From assembly GCA_030407085.1 (NCBI GenBank), contig CM059584.1:59535501-59599500 (forward strand): 64,000 nt of DNA. Reading direction: 5' to 3'. Below are positions 54,637-64,000 of this stretch, piece after piece; position 1 is the first letter of the stretch; every line of letters begins with the position of its first letter. This stretch comes from Trichopria drosophilae. Its lineage: Eukaryota > Arthropoda > Insecta > Hymenoptera > Diapriidae. A program made the position numbers and the translations under genes. The notes under the pieces are model-generated. The model did not search any database, was not told the DNA's origin, and was given only the letters and a program-made list of their open reading frames with translations.

Positions 54637-56275
54637 ATGTCGTCTAAAAATATGAAAATTGTCTCCGAAGGCACGTTCGCAAACTTTCCGCTATCGGTGA
54701 CAGTGAGACCTTCCCTTATTAATGAGGCATTAGGAATCATTCCCTCGTTCGACCGCCTATTTGAATGATTTCGGACGTTCGAAAGAGCAGTACGTGATGC
54801 GTTCGCGATATTGAGTCCCGAAGATTCTCGACCTTTCTTGCTTCTTCTACGGACAAAACTGTCCGGCGAAGCAAGCCATATCGGACCTCGTACATCATCG
54901 TACGACACAATCGATGCTTTCTTAGCGGATTTAAAGGAATCGTTTGGTCGCACCGAAAATCCCGCGAATATTTTAGGAGAAATAGCATGACCCAGAGGAC
55001 AGGCGAAACATTTAAAAATTTCGGGGGTCGCCTCGCTCAGGCGGTTAGCCGTTTGACAAGTACAGTCGAAAGCGACTCCGAGATAGGCAATGAAATAAGA
55101 GAATATTTAATTGCAAACACAGATTCGGCCGAATTGCAGCGATTCATTCTCGAGGAAAAAGGAGTGATGGTATCTCGGTTAATGCATACGCCAGTAAAAA
55201 CATTGCAGGAAGGAATAGACGCGGCGCGAAAAGTCACATTTCTGTTCGGTGCGAAAGACGAGGCCGCGAAACGACAGTCCGCCTCGTCCAGTAGTATAAT
55301 TCGACATGCATCCGCGCATGTAGTCAATTTAAACACTGATAGAGATTCCCGCTGTAGTTACTGTCAAAAAGACGGGCATACAGACATAGAATGCAACATA
55401 AAACGCTACAATGAGACAAAGTGCGATCACTGCGGTAGAATAGGGCACACCAGGGAAAGATGTTTTTCGTTTCAGTGGACTCAGGATGTCAAACCAAATA
55501 TCACGCCGCGATATGGAAATTCGCGAAGGTACGATAATTCGCCTCGGTTAGACGGTTTAGCCGATATAACGATCCGCGTCATTACGAAGATTCGACTAAA
55601 GGGAAATTTGACGACGAATATATGGGACCGTATGAAATATTAGAAATCCTCGGACCTCGAAACATAAAAATCAAAATTAATACACGTAGCAAGATAGTCC
55701 ACGTCTATAAACTAAGAAAAGCCTACGATCCACTTTTCAACCCGCACCAAGCCGATTCAGATTCTTGGGACGATACAGACAATGAGATGAGTAAAGAGAA
55801 ATCAAACAACACTTGATTATATAACGATCCGCGTCATTACGAAGATTCGCGGCGATTCGAGAACTCGCGTCGAAATGAAAATTTGAGAAATTTTGGAGAT
55901 CCCCGTCATAAACATCGTTACGAAAACCCTGACAGTCGCGAAAATTCTTACAGAGATGATAGGAGACAATCGTGCGAAAATTATTCGCGTAGCAATAACC
56001 CGGATAGGCGACCCGAAAATATGCAGCGATGCCAAAACGATGGACCTTTCGCCAATGACAGTCGTAATATACCGGGTAGCAACGGTCATTGGAAAAATAA
56101 TAGTATACATGAATATTCTCGCCTTCCACGCAACGAGGATTTAAACTTAGAAGGCGTTAGACGTGCCCTGGGATCGTCGAGCGCCCAAGAGAAAGGTCGT
56201 CGAGTCCGACAGGTGTCAGCCGACCAGCCGCAATCCGTCTTGGGGTTAGTGAGCTCGTTCGGTGCCCGAGAGTAG
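54637..56275 (+). pseudogene. Gag of the OTU gypsy element (stop, frameshift, insertion)
   Basis: The frame starts MSSKNMKI at 54637 and runs through a capsid-like region (FERAVRDAFAIL, LLLLRTKLSGEA, DTIDAFLADLK). An in-frame TGA sits at 54766-54768 and a one-base shift near 54985 leads to the next frame. There, TFKNFGGRLAQAV and AELQRFIL precede two knuckles, CSYCQKDGHTDIEC and CDHCGRIGHTRERC. A 227-bp foreign segment (55593-55819) then interrupts an Arg/Asn/Tyr-rich tail that resumes at 55850 and stops at 56273-56275. The tail overlaps the protease frame, which is -1 relative to it, suggesting programmed -1 frameshifting in the original element. Confidence 0.75.
55593..55819 (+). repeat. 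Exact 227-bp copy of the integrase 3' end inside gag
   Basis: Identical at every base to 61048-61274, which encodes the GPY/F end of integrase and the Pol stop. It is flanked by a 31-bp direct repeat (55564-55594 and 55819-55849, ATATAACGATCCGCGTCATT start) that looks like a duplicated target. Confidence 0.95.
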
Positions 56276-57022
56276 AAATCCAAAGTGAGGATTTTTACAG
56301 CAAGTCGAACAAGTTTTTGGTTGACTCAGGCGCTGAGATTAACTTGATTAAACTCAGTTGCCTACGAAGAAATTCGATGGTCGACGTAAAAACCACATAC
56401 GACTTGAGTGGCATAGGCGATGGGGTAACAAGAAAGGTGGGTTCGGTCAAAATTAACTTTGACGATATACCGGTCGAAATGCAAGTGGTACGCGACGAAT
56501 TTCCGATCTCCGAAGACGGAATTTTAGGAGATCCGTTCTTCCGGACACACGCCGTTAATATCGATTATAGGCACGGTTGTTTACAATTTGGGAGCTCTAC
56601 CATCCCGTTCATGGATGATGAGACTCTCCACCCAGATGCAGAAAGGTCATTCGCGTCAAATTAAAAACCGGTATGAAGATAGGCTATGTTCCGAAGATCA
56701 ACCTTGGCTACGGAATATATTTCGGGAACGCGTTAGTTAGAAACCATAATGGATATACACACACCTTTATATAATAAATACGCACGAAGAAGAAGTTACC
56801 GTTAAAATTCCGGAAATCGAATTAGAGGATTGCGATATTATGCCGTCGAGGAATGCGTATGAATACGACGAAATCGCGAAACTGCCATTTTTATATACCT
56901 AAGATGGTAATGCAAAGAACGCGAGTGCATACACCGCGAAGAAGAACGAGAGAGCTCAAAAGGTCTTAAAATTAATAGGTTTACAGCATTTAAACAACGA
57001 AGAGCGCGATCACGTTCTGAAA
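56242..57022 (+). pseudogene. Pol start: aspartic protease and connection
   Basis: Open in the -1 frame relative to gag from at least 56242, giving PRVEIQSEDF then FLVDSGAEINLI (catalytic DSGA, 56317-56345) and about 65 residues on GILGDPFF, the ILG block. The frame stops at 56662-56664. The following 350 bases continue the normal Pol sequence in other frames (PKINLG..., GNALVRNHNGY) with several breaks. The protease would process Gag-Pol. Confidence 0.75.
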
Positions 57023-58450
57023 TTGATATCAGAAAGTCCCGAAAGATTTCACTTGCCGGGAGAATCGTTGGGATGCACCACGGTATTCTCGCACCGAATT
57101 CATACGAAGGACGACGTACCCACTAGAGCAAAACGGTATCGGCAACCTCCAGCAATTAAGGAAGAACTGCAAAAACAAGTAGCCGAGCAACTAAAAGCTG
57201 GGATAATCCGACACTCGACCTCTCCATACCATTCACCAGCATGAATCGTTCCAAAGAAAACCGGACCAGATGGGATTAAAAAATGGAGGTTGGTTATTGA
57301 CTTTCGTGATCTTAACGAAAAGACAATAGGCGATGTTTATCCTATCCCCAACATCACGGAAATACTCGATCAACTGGGTCAATCGGAGTATTTCACGACT
57401 CTCGATCTGAAATCAGGATTTCATCAAATCCCAATAGATGATCGAGACGCCCATAAAACTGCCTTTTCGACTCCACACGGGCATTATGAATATGTTCGAA
57501 TGCCCATGGGTGTTAAAAATTGGCCCAGTGACTTCCAGCGCTTAATGGTTCTCGTGTTATCGGGAATCCAAGGAATTGAATTACTTGTATATCTCGATGA
57601 CATCGTGATCTATGCAAAAAACTTGAAAGAACACAAGATAAAATTCGAGCGGTTAATGGAGCATTTAAGCAAAGCAAATCTTACTCTTGAACCTGAAAAA
57701 TGCAGATTTTTATGTAAGGAAGCCAATTATCTACGGCATATCGTCGAAAACGGTTGCGTCAAACCCCATCCTAAGAAGGTAGAAGCCGTGATGAATTTCG
57801 CGGTACCGAAAAATCGAAAAAATATTAAGCAGTTTCTCGATCTGGCAGGATATTACCGACGCTTTATAGAACATTTTTCGAAAATTGCACATCCTCTAGT
57901 TGTACTGCTTCGTCGTTCGCAGCCGTTTATTTGGGGGGAGGATCAAATCGAGGCATTTGAAACGCTAAAAATTAAATTATGCGAAGGCCCGGTACTACAA
58001 CCCCCAAATTTCGAGGAACCATTTATTGTATCGACCGATGCGTCAGGTTTCGCTCTTGGAGCGATACTTTCTCAAGGCAAATTAGGAGAAGATAGGCTCG
58101 TAGCTTATGCATCGCGAGGCTTGAAAGGGGCTGAAGAGCGTTATACGACTTCAGGGAAAGAGATGCTCGCCGCAGTTTACGCCGTGGAGCAATTTCATCC
58201 GTACTTAGATGGACGGAAGTTCGTGTTAATTACAGATCACGAACCCCTTACTTATTCTAAATCAACGAAAGTCCTAACACGTCGTCTGCATAGGTTTTAT
58301 ATGAAGCTCGAAGATTACGAATTACGGATAGGAAAATATAAACAAGGACGTAAGATTGATGATAAGGAATTCTCGTGGCCAAGAACGACACGAACACGCG
58401 AAATGATGACTACCGTCTACGACCGCTTCCGCACAGAAATTCTAACTTAA
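57023..58450 (+). pseudogene. Pol: reverse transcriptase and RNase H
   Basis: The frame starts before RT (SPERFHLPGESLG, HRIHTKDDVP). One in-frame TGA at 57242-57244 replaces the Trp expected before IVPKKTG. Beyond it the frame is open for 386 codons from 57290: LVIDFRDLNE-type start, TTLDLKSGFHQI with catalytic D39, YLDDIVIYA with the DD at 103-104, then LAGYYRRFI. RNase H has D250 in VSTDASG, E291 in GKEMLAAV and D316 in LITDHEPL. The GKYKQGRKIDD tail then shifts frame near 58360. RT and RNase H active-site residues are present; the TGA and shift break the chain. Confidence 0.85.
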
Positions 58451-58712
58451 CAAATCCTCAACATTATCTAGATTCGAATTATCCGACCATTGATTTTAAA
58501 TTTACAACAAGACACCCGTCATCGCGCTTGTTGCCATCATCGACGGTTTCATTTTTCCCAAAATCGCTCAAGAAGACTCGAATACACAAAAAACCCGTGG
58601 AAATACGATCGAGTTAAGAAAAGAGAGAAAAGAAGAGGAAAAAGGCAATACGAACGAAGACGAAAGGTTTGACACAGACAAAGCGAGCGAGAACGAAAAT
58701 CGTACGCTGAAC
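58451..58712 (+). other. Pol linker, frame-shifted, highly charged
   Basis: The normal chain continues through two other frames: 58375-58617 (NTRNDDYRLRPLPHRN, NPQHYLDSNYPTIDF) and 58490-58672, rich in Lys/Arg. It joins the OTU-bearing frame without a recognisable domain. Confidence 0.5.
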
Positions 58713-59885
58713 TTGACGAAAGAAAAGGGCGAAAACGACGAGCGAGAGGAAAACATATTAAGAACTGATACGCGGGGCTCGTCTGCAGTGCGTACGATCC
58801 CTTCGGAAATCGGCCCGTCCAAAAAGCAGGTAGCGTCCGTGCCTCTCAACGAGAAGAAAGAGGACGCAACATTGGAAAAACGAGAGACAGAGCAACGCAT
58901 CGATGGCGATGCAACACTATCTCCCGCAAACCATGATAACAACCATGAAATAGCGATTGATAAAGCGTATTCTACACCTGACGATGAGTTTGATACCGAC
59001 AGTGAAATATTAAATAGAAACTCACTTCCTGAATACTATTGGGAATCAGAATCTTGGAGCGATGAAGACGTATTAATTAATAGGAATCTCGACATATCAG
59101 AAAAAACACCACAGATACCGACATGCCATACTGAACCGCACAATCAGAACGCATTAGGAGGAAAGGAGGACACAAATAACGATGTGACTATGGACGAAGA
59201 AATTCAGACGGATATAGAACATCAACGACACCATGTATGGACCAATGGAAATGAAATGGACACTGTTGAAATACTATCAACTCCGAGACTAAATACAAAA
59301 CCCCAAGTAAAGACGAGAAAGCGAATGCATTTACCATCACCCGAAACAAGCCCGCGTGTGACAGTTAGAAAAAGGAAACCGCAAGATCCGAGGAGCGAAG
59401 AAGAAAGAAGAAAGGACATAGAACAGCTTTACACGCACACTAAATCAAATACCGACGGTATATCTAACACACTGTTGAATTATCAAATAGGAAACAAATG
59501 TGCCGAACCATATACAGAATTTGAAAGAGATGTTAATATTGTCAATGATGGAAACTGCCTCTTCCACTCGTTGATCAAGTTGCATAACTTGGATATGTCA
59601 TTTTATGACCTGAAAAGAACCCTGCAGAATAGCGATCAGGCCCAGAATTGCGCAGAACCCATCCGCGCATACATCATACTCGATAGGGAGTGCGAATATG
59701 GTGATGACAACATCCTTAAAATTTTTTCGCTCCACTATAAGGTAAATTTCTGCGTCCACAGATATAAACAGATCCATCAGATAAATCCGTGGAATACTGT
59801 CATATAGGAACACCTCACATTGCGAAAATATATCATCTTTATATAGAAGATGTTCACTACACTCCGTATTTCTCTGTCGAAAGTC
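58713..59885 (+). pseudogene. OTU-like cysteine protease block inserted in Pol
   Basis: This 364-codon frame is disordered and acidic for about 250 residues (many Glu/Asp, a basic KTRKRMHLPSP patch), then becomes ordered. VNIVNDGNCLFHSLIK has D279 and C282, the D-G-N-C catalytic signature of OTU proteases. The domain continues with FYDLKRTL and ECEYGDDNILKIFSLHYKVNFCVH, matching the usual stretch before the last strand. A one-base shift near 59797-59807 moves to the next frame, which supplies HLYIEDVHYTPYF with the expected catalytic His at 59855-59857, about 100 residues after Cys. OTU enzymes usually cleave ubiquitin. The position between RNase H and integrase makes it part of Pol. Function is inferred from motifs. 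Confidence 0.75.
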
Positions 59886-60564
59886 AAATGGAGATCGAGG
59901 ACGCCGACCCTTCAGCTGGTTTATTTACATCGGGGGTGGTGCAGACCGACGTAAACACACAATCGCAAACCGAAGAGCAGCACGTTCGAAATTTTAAAGA
60001 CCCCAAACAGGACACTAATCTCCCTGTCGAGTCACCTGAAATCGCAAAAGTAGGTCAAACAGATACGCCCGGAACAAGTGATATTGACACAGAATTAAAT
60101 CTTGACGAACCTTTCACAACAGATTTTAAGAGCGATAAACTAAAATTAGAAATATCAAGAAAACATTTATTCGAAGAAACGGGACATATTGTGTATTTTA
60201 CTACCGCAGATGGGAAATTTAATAGCGAAATCGTCTTAACCTTACGGGAACGACGGTACATACGTACAGGAAAAATAGAAAAAACAGATTTAAAAATAGG
60301 AAACATAATAGCATCAAAAATAGGGGAAATGTGCAAATCTACGGATTAATAATAGCGGGCACAACAGATGATGTACCATCGAAAATGTCCATCACACAAT
60401 GCTTAAAAAACTTAAAAACTCAAATTACGAAAGATAAAGTCGTAAAATTGTGGGTCGGCCATGACGAAGACATCGTCACGAAAATACGATGGAACGATAT
60501 TCACGAACGATTTCGTTCCGTATTTTCTAACCAGAAATTGAAAATCGTTTTTTTGCGAAAATAA
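59886..60564 (+). pseudogene. Pol linker between OTU and integrase
   Basis: The first part (59886-60349) is acidic with repeated QTD motifs, then folds into ISRKHLFEETGHIVYFTTADG and LKIGNIIASKIG. The second (60331-60564, other frame) has IYGLIIAG, KVVKLWVGHDED and IRWNDIHERFRSVFSNQKLKIVF. Both blocks belong to the domain usually found between RNase H and integrase in 412/17.6-type Pol. One frame break separates them. Confidence 0.6.
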
Positions 60565-61271
60565 CATACGAATTCCGCCTGCAACTGACCGCATGGAAAT
60601 TATCCGCGAATTTCATGGCGCAACGGTAGGAGGGCATAAGGGCGTTAGGAAAACCTATCGTCGTATTCGCAAAGAATGGTATTGGCGAAACATGTGGTCT
60701 GATATTCAGGAGTACATCAGAAGATGTCAAATCTGCCAAGGTAAAAAACTAAAAAGAGTGAAAACGCGATTGCCCATGGTTATAACGGATACACCGAAAT
60801 ATTCTTTCGACAAAGTATCGGGTTTCGTAATATTCTTTCGACAAAGTAAGTTCGAGTTTCCCATCGCGTGAAAAACTGGTCACTTACGACGATTACTTGG
60901 CGAATCTTGCACAAAATCTGTAGGAAATTCAAACGCTTTCGGCGATGAATTTAAGCCAAGCAAAACATCGTTCGAAACGATACTATGATCGGAAGCTAAA
61001 CGTCAAACATTTATATATAGGTCAAATGGTGTTGGTTGTCAAGGAACCGACTAAAGGGAAATTTGACGACGAATATATGGGACCGTATGAAATATTAGAA
61101 ATCCTCGGACCTCGAAACATAAAAATCAAAATTAATACACGTAGCAAGATAGTCCACGTCTATAAACTAAGAAAAGCCTACGATCCACTTTTCAACCCGC
61201 ACCAAGCCGATTCAGATTCTTGGGACGATACAGACAATGAGATGAGTAAAGAGAAATCAAACAACACTTGA
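60565..61271 (+). pseudogene. Integrase with catalytic core deleted
   Basis: 60593-60810 encodes the HHCC zinc domain: IIREFHGATVGGHKGVRKTY gives the His pair and CQICQGKK the Cys pair, followed by PMVITDTP and FDKVS, the start of the core. The DDE core is absent: the sequence jumps to FEFPIA and then the late part, NLSQAKHRSKRYYDRKL (from 60945), VLVVKEPTKG and MGPYEILEI, the GPY module, to the Pol stop. At the junction a 20-bp direct repeat occurs (60798-60817 and 60829-60848). Without the DDE residues no integration activity is possible. Confidence 0.8.
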
Positions 61272-62910
61272 TTAGACAAAAGATGGCACAATCTCAAATT
61301 ATTTTACATTTTTTTTATCAATACACAAATTTAACTCGTACAAATTTTTATGAATTTAATAATATATAATATCAGTTGAACAAACACAAATTACTGCTCT
61401 CAATTACATCCAGTCATTATGGGGATTCTAACTGTTCATTTTTGAACCATTGCGTTGATTGGAACGTCGAGCTTATCTCGGGTGGCATTCAAGTATCCAC
61501 GGCGAGAAAACATTCGGGCTCGAACTCGATGACGCCGAAGAAGCGTCAATAGGCTTTGGGGTCGTGCATCCGAAAAATCGACGTTACCGAGTAGACGTTC
61601 TGATAATGACAAAAATTAGAAGAGAAAAATAGCGTCTTTTAAAAATTCAAAGGATGCCGAACGGTGGTTTGCATTTGTTCATTTTTTTTCCTCCTCTCTC
61701 TCACACGTACACACACATGTTACGGAAAAGCAAACATTTTAAATTTATTATTTTATTATTATTATTATTATCAATCTACATTTTTTTATATATAAAATAT
61801 TTACACCAATTCAAATATGTCAACACGATACTGGATAATTAATTTTTACGGTCCGGGGTCGAGAGGATGAGAGGTTCGTTCCCTTAGACGATCCCGTAGG
61901 CGACAGAACACCTGACGCCTACTGGAAAATCGGAAAGAAGTGTCATGTCAATACAATAGGGAAGAAGGACACAAATGGGTAAAAGAAATTAGCACTACTC
62001 ACTCATTTGGATTCGACTGACGCGACCGGAGAGTCTCCATAATCCGCAACAGTGCGGCAGGGATTGGTTCTTCTGGTGAAGAATCCCTAGGTTCGGGAAT
62101 TTCACCCTTTACATCCTCGCGCATACGTGGGTTTACGACGGCAATCGGCCGCGTATTTGAGGAAAGTGAATCGAACGGGCGGATCGTTCGTTTCACCTCG
62201 CGTGGTTCCCATACCAATCGGAATTTCTGAAATAATATTTTTCTCACGCATTATTAACACTATCCACTATGATAATCACTATATACACCGGATTCAATCT
62301 TGTTTATTGTCATAGCCTTTTTAATCTGGAGATTCCTCCCTTGGGGGTCTCTCCATCTACTAATTTGTGAAAAGAGTATATATTGTTTCAGACTTTCAGG
62401 TTCCAACACCTCGGCAGCGTCGCGTTTGTTGCACTCGGACAAAGCCAGGCTCAGACTCGGAGTCCGAAAACGAGATGGTCCCACCGATAGTCATGCAGGA
62501 TGTTGGAACCCAGTCTCAATCGACTCGTGTCTGCTATGCTGCGACACTCCTGCAATAAACCAGGGTATGTCCAGCAGATGTGGTTCCGAGTCCAAAAGTA
62601 TGCAGGACTTCGAAGACACTAAATTAGTATATATAAATACACTACACCCGCGACACATACATACATAGCAACTACTACTATTTGATGTACGGGTTACATA
62701 TACACAAACTACGCGTATTCACAATCTTGTAAAATACTAACCCTAGGATTAAGATCTTTTAATTGTATAAGATGACCGAAACATATTTGTACACATATAT
62801 ATTACTAACACGCGTTGCGTTGGGTAATTTTTTTAATTTCAATCAAAGATTTATATTATATAGATTCATTTTTATGTTAATCGACGGTGGTACTATGTAA
62901 CGGACGGAGG
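61272..62910. other. 3' non-coding region of the gypsy element with an antisense frame
   Basis: Where an envelope gene could lie, no Env features are seen. On the minus strand 61999-62247 encodes an 82-codon protein-like frame (PREVKRTIRPFDSL, PVALL-like end, RSRQSNPNE), preceded by TTATTTCAG, a good acceptor. On the plus strand frames at 62300-62668 follow TTGTTTCAG. GGACGGAGG (62902-62910) is a short purine tract just before the 3' LTR. Confidence 0.45.
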
Positions 62911-63441
62911 TATATTCTAATGTAATCATAGTTGTTCCGGACAAACAACGATTTCCGTAAACTACAGCCTTAGATACCGAGATGGGCTGTTGGAGCATTT
63001 CCGCTTACGACACTCGGAACATCAGGTGAATATATTTTCGGCGATAAACGCCTAATTAAATATTTAATCGATTTAGTTCGATGCCCCGCTTTCTTTCGAC
63101 CGCGACGCATCAAACGTGTAGACGATATCTAAATACACATCCCGTCTCGAAATACGAGAGCTTTATCAGACATCTTACGAAAGTCTTATCAGGCTCTCTT
63201 CGAGTCCAGCGGCCCATCACGAGCTACAGCCACGTACCTTCGGGAAATCTTATCGTTTTTCCGAGGTTACCTGGTCGATGAAATTCATAGGCCATTCAGT
63301 CAAATTCCATCCGTGACAGAGTCCATTAAAATCTCGGACTAAGACCGCGACTCAAACCATTCCGCGAAACCTACCACCCTCGATTCGGATATATTTTCTA
63401 TGTACGACCCGCGTAACGTACTTTATAAGTAAACAGTTTAA
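62911..63441 (+). repeat. 3' LTR of the OTU gypsy element, cut at TTAA
   Basis: Aligns with 53392-53933 with about 18 substitutions and no long gaps. The alignment ends at CAGTTTAA, precisely where another element begins. Confidence 0.9.
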
Positions 63442-64000
63442 CCCATTAACGCCGAAATGCACAGAAAATGTACACCAACTTCAACGCTTATTTCGAGTAT
63501 GAAATAAATTTAGAAAAAAATCGAACTTACCAGATTCTACCATTTTCGGGGTCGCTCTTTTAAGTGGTGAAGAGAAAATTGTAAAAAATTCAATATTTAT
63601 CTATGATTTTAGCATATATAATAAAAAAAAGAAGTTTTTTTCAGGGCGCATTTCTTACAAATATCGAGTTTTCGGTCAAATATCGTGCTTTGAAAGAGCT
63701 AAAATATATTAAAAGCGTGCACTCGATAGTTGTACTTAAAAACTACGCTGGTATATATTCTAAATCGTGGGATGTTAAATCCAAAATGGCGACCGCAGCA
63801 ACGAATTTCTATTTCAAATTGAACAATTTTTTTCTTCAAAACCATATATATACTTTAGCGAAAAATTTCTAAGAACACTTTTGTTTTAGAGTGAGTCAAA
63901 GAATACCCATGAATTTTTTCGACATGTATTGATACAATTTTTAATTTTTCGAAAATTCGAAAAACATAAATTTTGTAAAATATCAGTTGAAAAATCTAAA
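63442..64000. mobile_element. piggyBac-type element, left end only
   Basis: Starts CCCATTAACGCCGA directly after TTAA (63438-63441), inside the gypsy 3' LTR, and continues past the window end. The first 14 bases equal the tip of the foldback at 1-848; later sequence differs, so it is another family. The 89-codon frame at 63603-63872 has no transposase features. Confidence 0.75.

Larger units (their letters stand above)
53392..63441 (+). mobile_element. Gypsy-type LTR retrotransposon with OTU-like domain in Pol
   Basis: Two direct LTRs (53392-53997 and 62911-63441, the latter cut) enclose, on the plus strand: a primer-binding-site-like string (TGGTGGCAGCGG, 54003-54014), a signal-peptide-like leader frame with a splice donor, gag, protease, RT, RNase H, an acidic block with an OTU-like cysteine-protease domain, an RNase H-integrase linker, the integrase zinc domain, and the integrase GPY end. 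The PMVITDTP phrase and linker style match insect 412/17.6-type gypsy elements. LTRs differ at about 18 of about 535 positions, so the insertion is moderately old. Gag and Pol carry stops and shifts, and the integrase core is deleted. Confidence 0.85.

Noticed and set aside
54319..62391. A defined spliced envelope gene for the gypsy element
   Set aside because: The donor is good, but more than one acceptor and phase is possible and no envelope body is recognisable, so no gene model is offered.
1..64000. CRISPR arrays, bacterial operons, ribosome binding sites, origins
   Set aside because: No evenly spaced identical repeats with unique spacers, and no prokaryotic genes. All content fits an animal genome.

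Overview
The window looks like an AT-rich insect chromosome, most likely hymenopteran (an inference from the kinds of repeats, not a proven assignment). It is almost entirely a transposable-element graveyard. I found no complete host gene, no rRNA and no CRISPR array; two degenerate tRNA-like stretches are the only RNA-gene-like signals. The recognisable coding sequence belongs to retrotransposons, almost all of it broken by stops, frameshifts or deletions, and many elements are nested or abutting.

Layout. 1-1.9 kb: a long-armed foldback element with a piggyBac-type end, next to a second TTAA-bounded inverted-repeat element. 4.3-7.3 kb: a minus-strand, gag-only LTR retrotransposon with two LTRs. 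7.28-8.55 kb: an R4/Dong-like fragment, then a foldback element whose arms are tandem repeats. 9-9.9 kb: a minus-strand non-LTR remnant. 10-18 kb: mostly unassignable DNA with a stray endonuclease fragment at 17.0-17.4 kb. 18.3-19.5 kb: a second inverted pair of tandem arrays. 20.7-21.4 kb: a non-LTR ORF1. 22.1-23.3 kb: a gypsy integrase remnant. 26.4-28.1 kb: a minus-strand Jockey/CR1-like relic. 28.2-33.4 kb: two head-to-tail copies of an R4/Dong-type retrotransposon with a restriction-like endonuclease; the second carries an 800-codon open frame. 37.8-43.7 kb: a plus-strand non-LTR element (ORF1 plus EN-RT-zinc knuckle) split by foreign DNA. 43.9-47.2 kb: a minus-strand non-LTR element with EN, RT and RNase H. 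48.1-50.9 kb: a gag-protease LTR element with a probable 3' LTR. 51.1-52.8 kb: a Mutator-type MITE, an envelope-like fragment and a 99-bp tandem repeat.

53.4-63.4 kb is the centrepiece: a gypsy-type LTR retrotransposon with both LTRs (about 18 differences in about 535 bases), gag, protease, RT, RNase H and integrase ends. Between RNase H and integrase it carries an extra block with an OTU-like cysteine-protease domain. The copy is dead: integrase has lost its catalytic core, gag contains an exact 227-bp copy of the integrase 3' end, and the 3' LTR is cut at a TTAA by another piggyBac-type element that runs off the window.

The strongest leads are the OTU-bearing gypsy Pol, the exact internal duplication with a 31-bp flanking repeat, the tandem R4 pair whose similarity falls sharply at the stop codon, and two foldback elements with the same unusual inverted tandem-array design.
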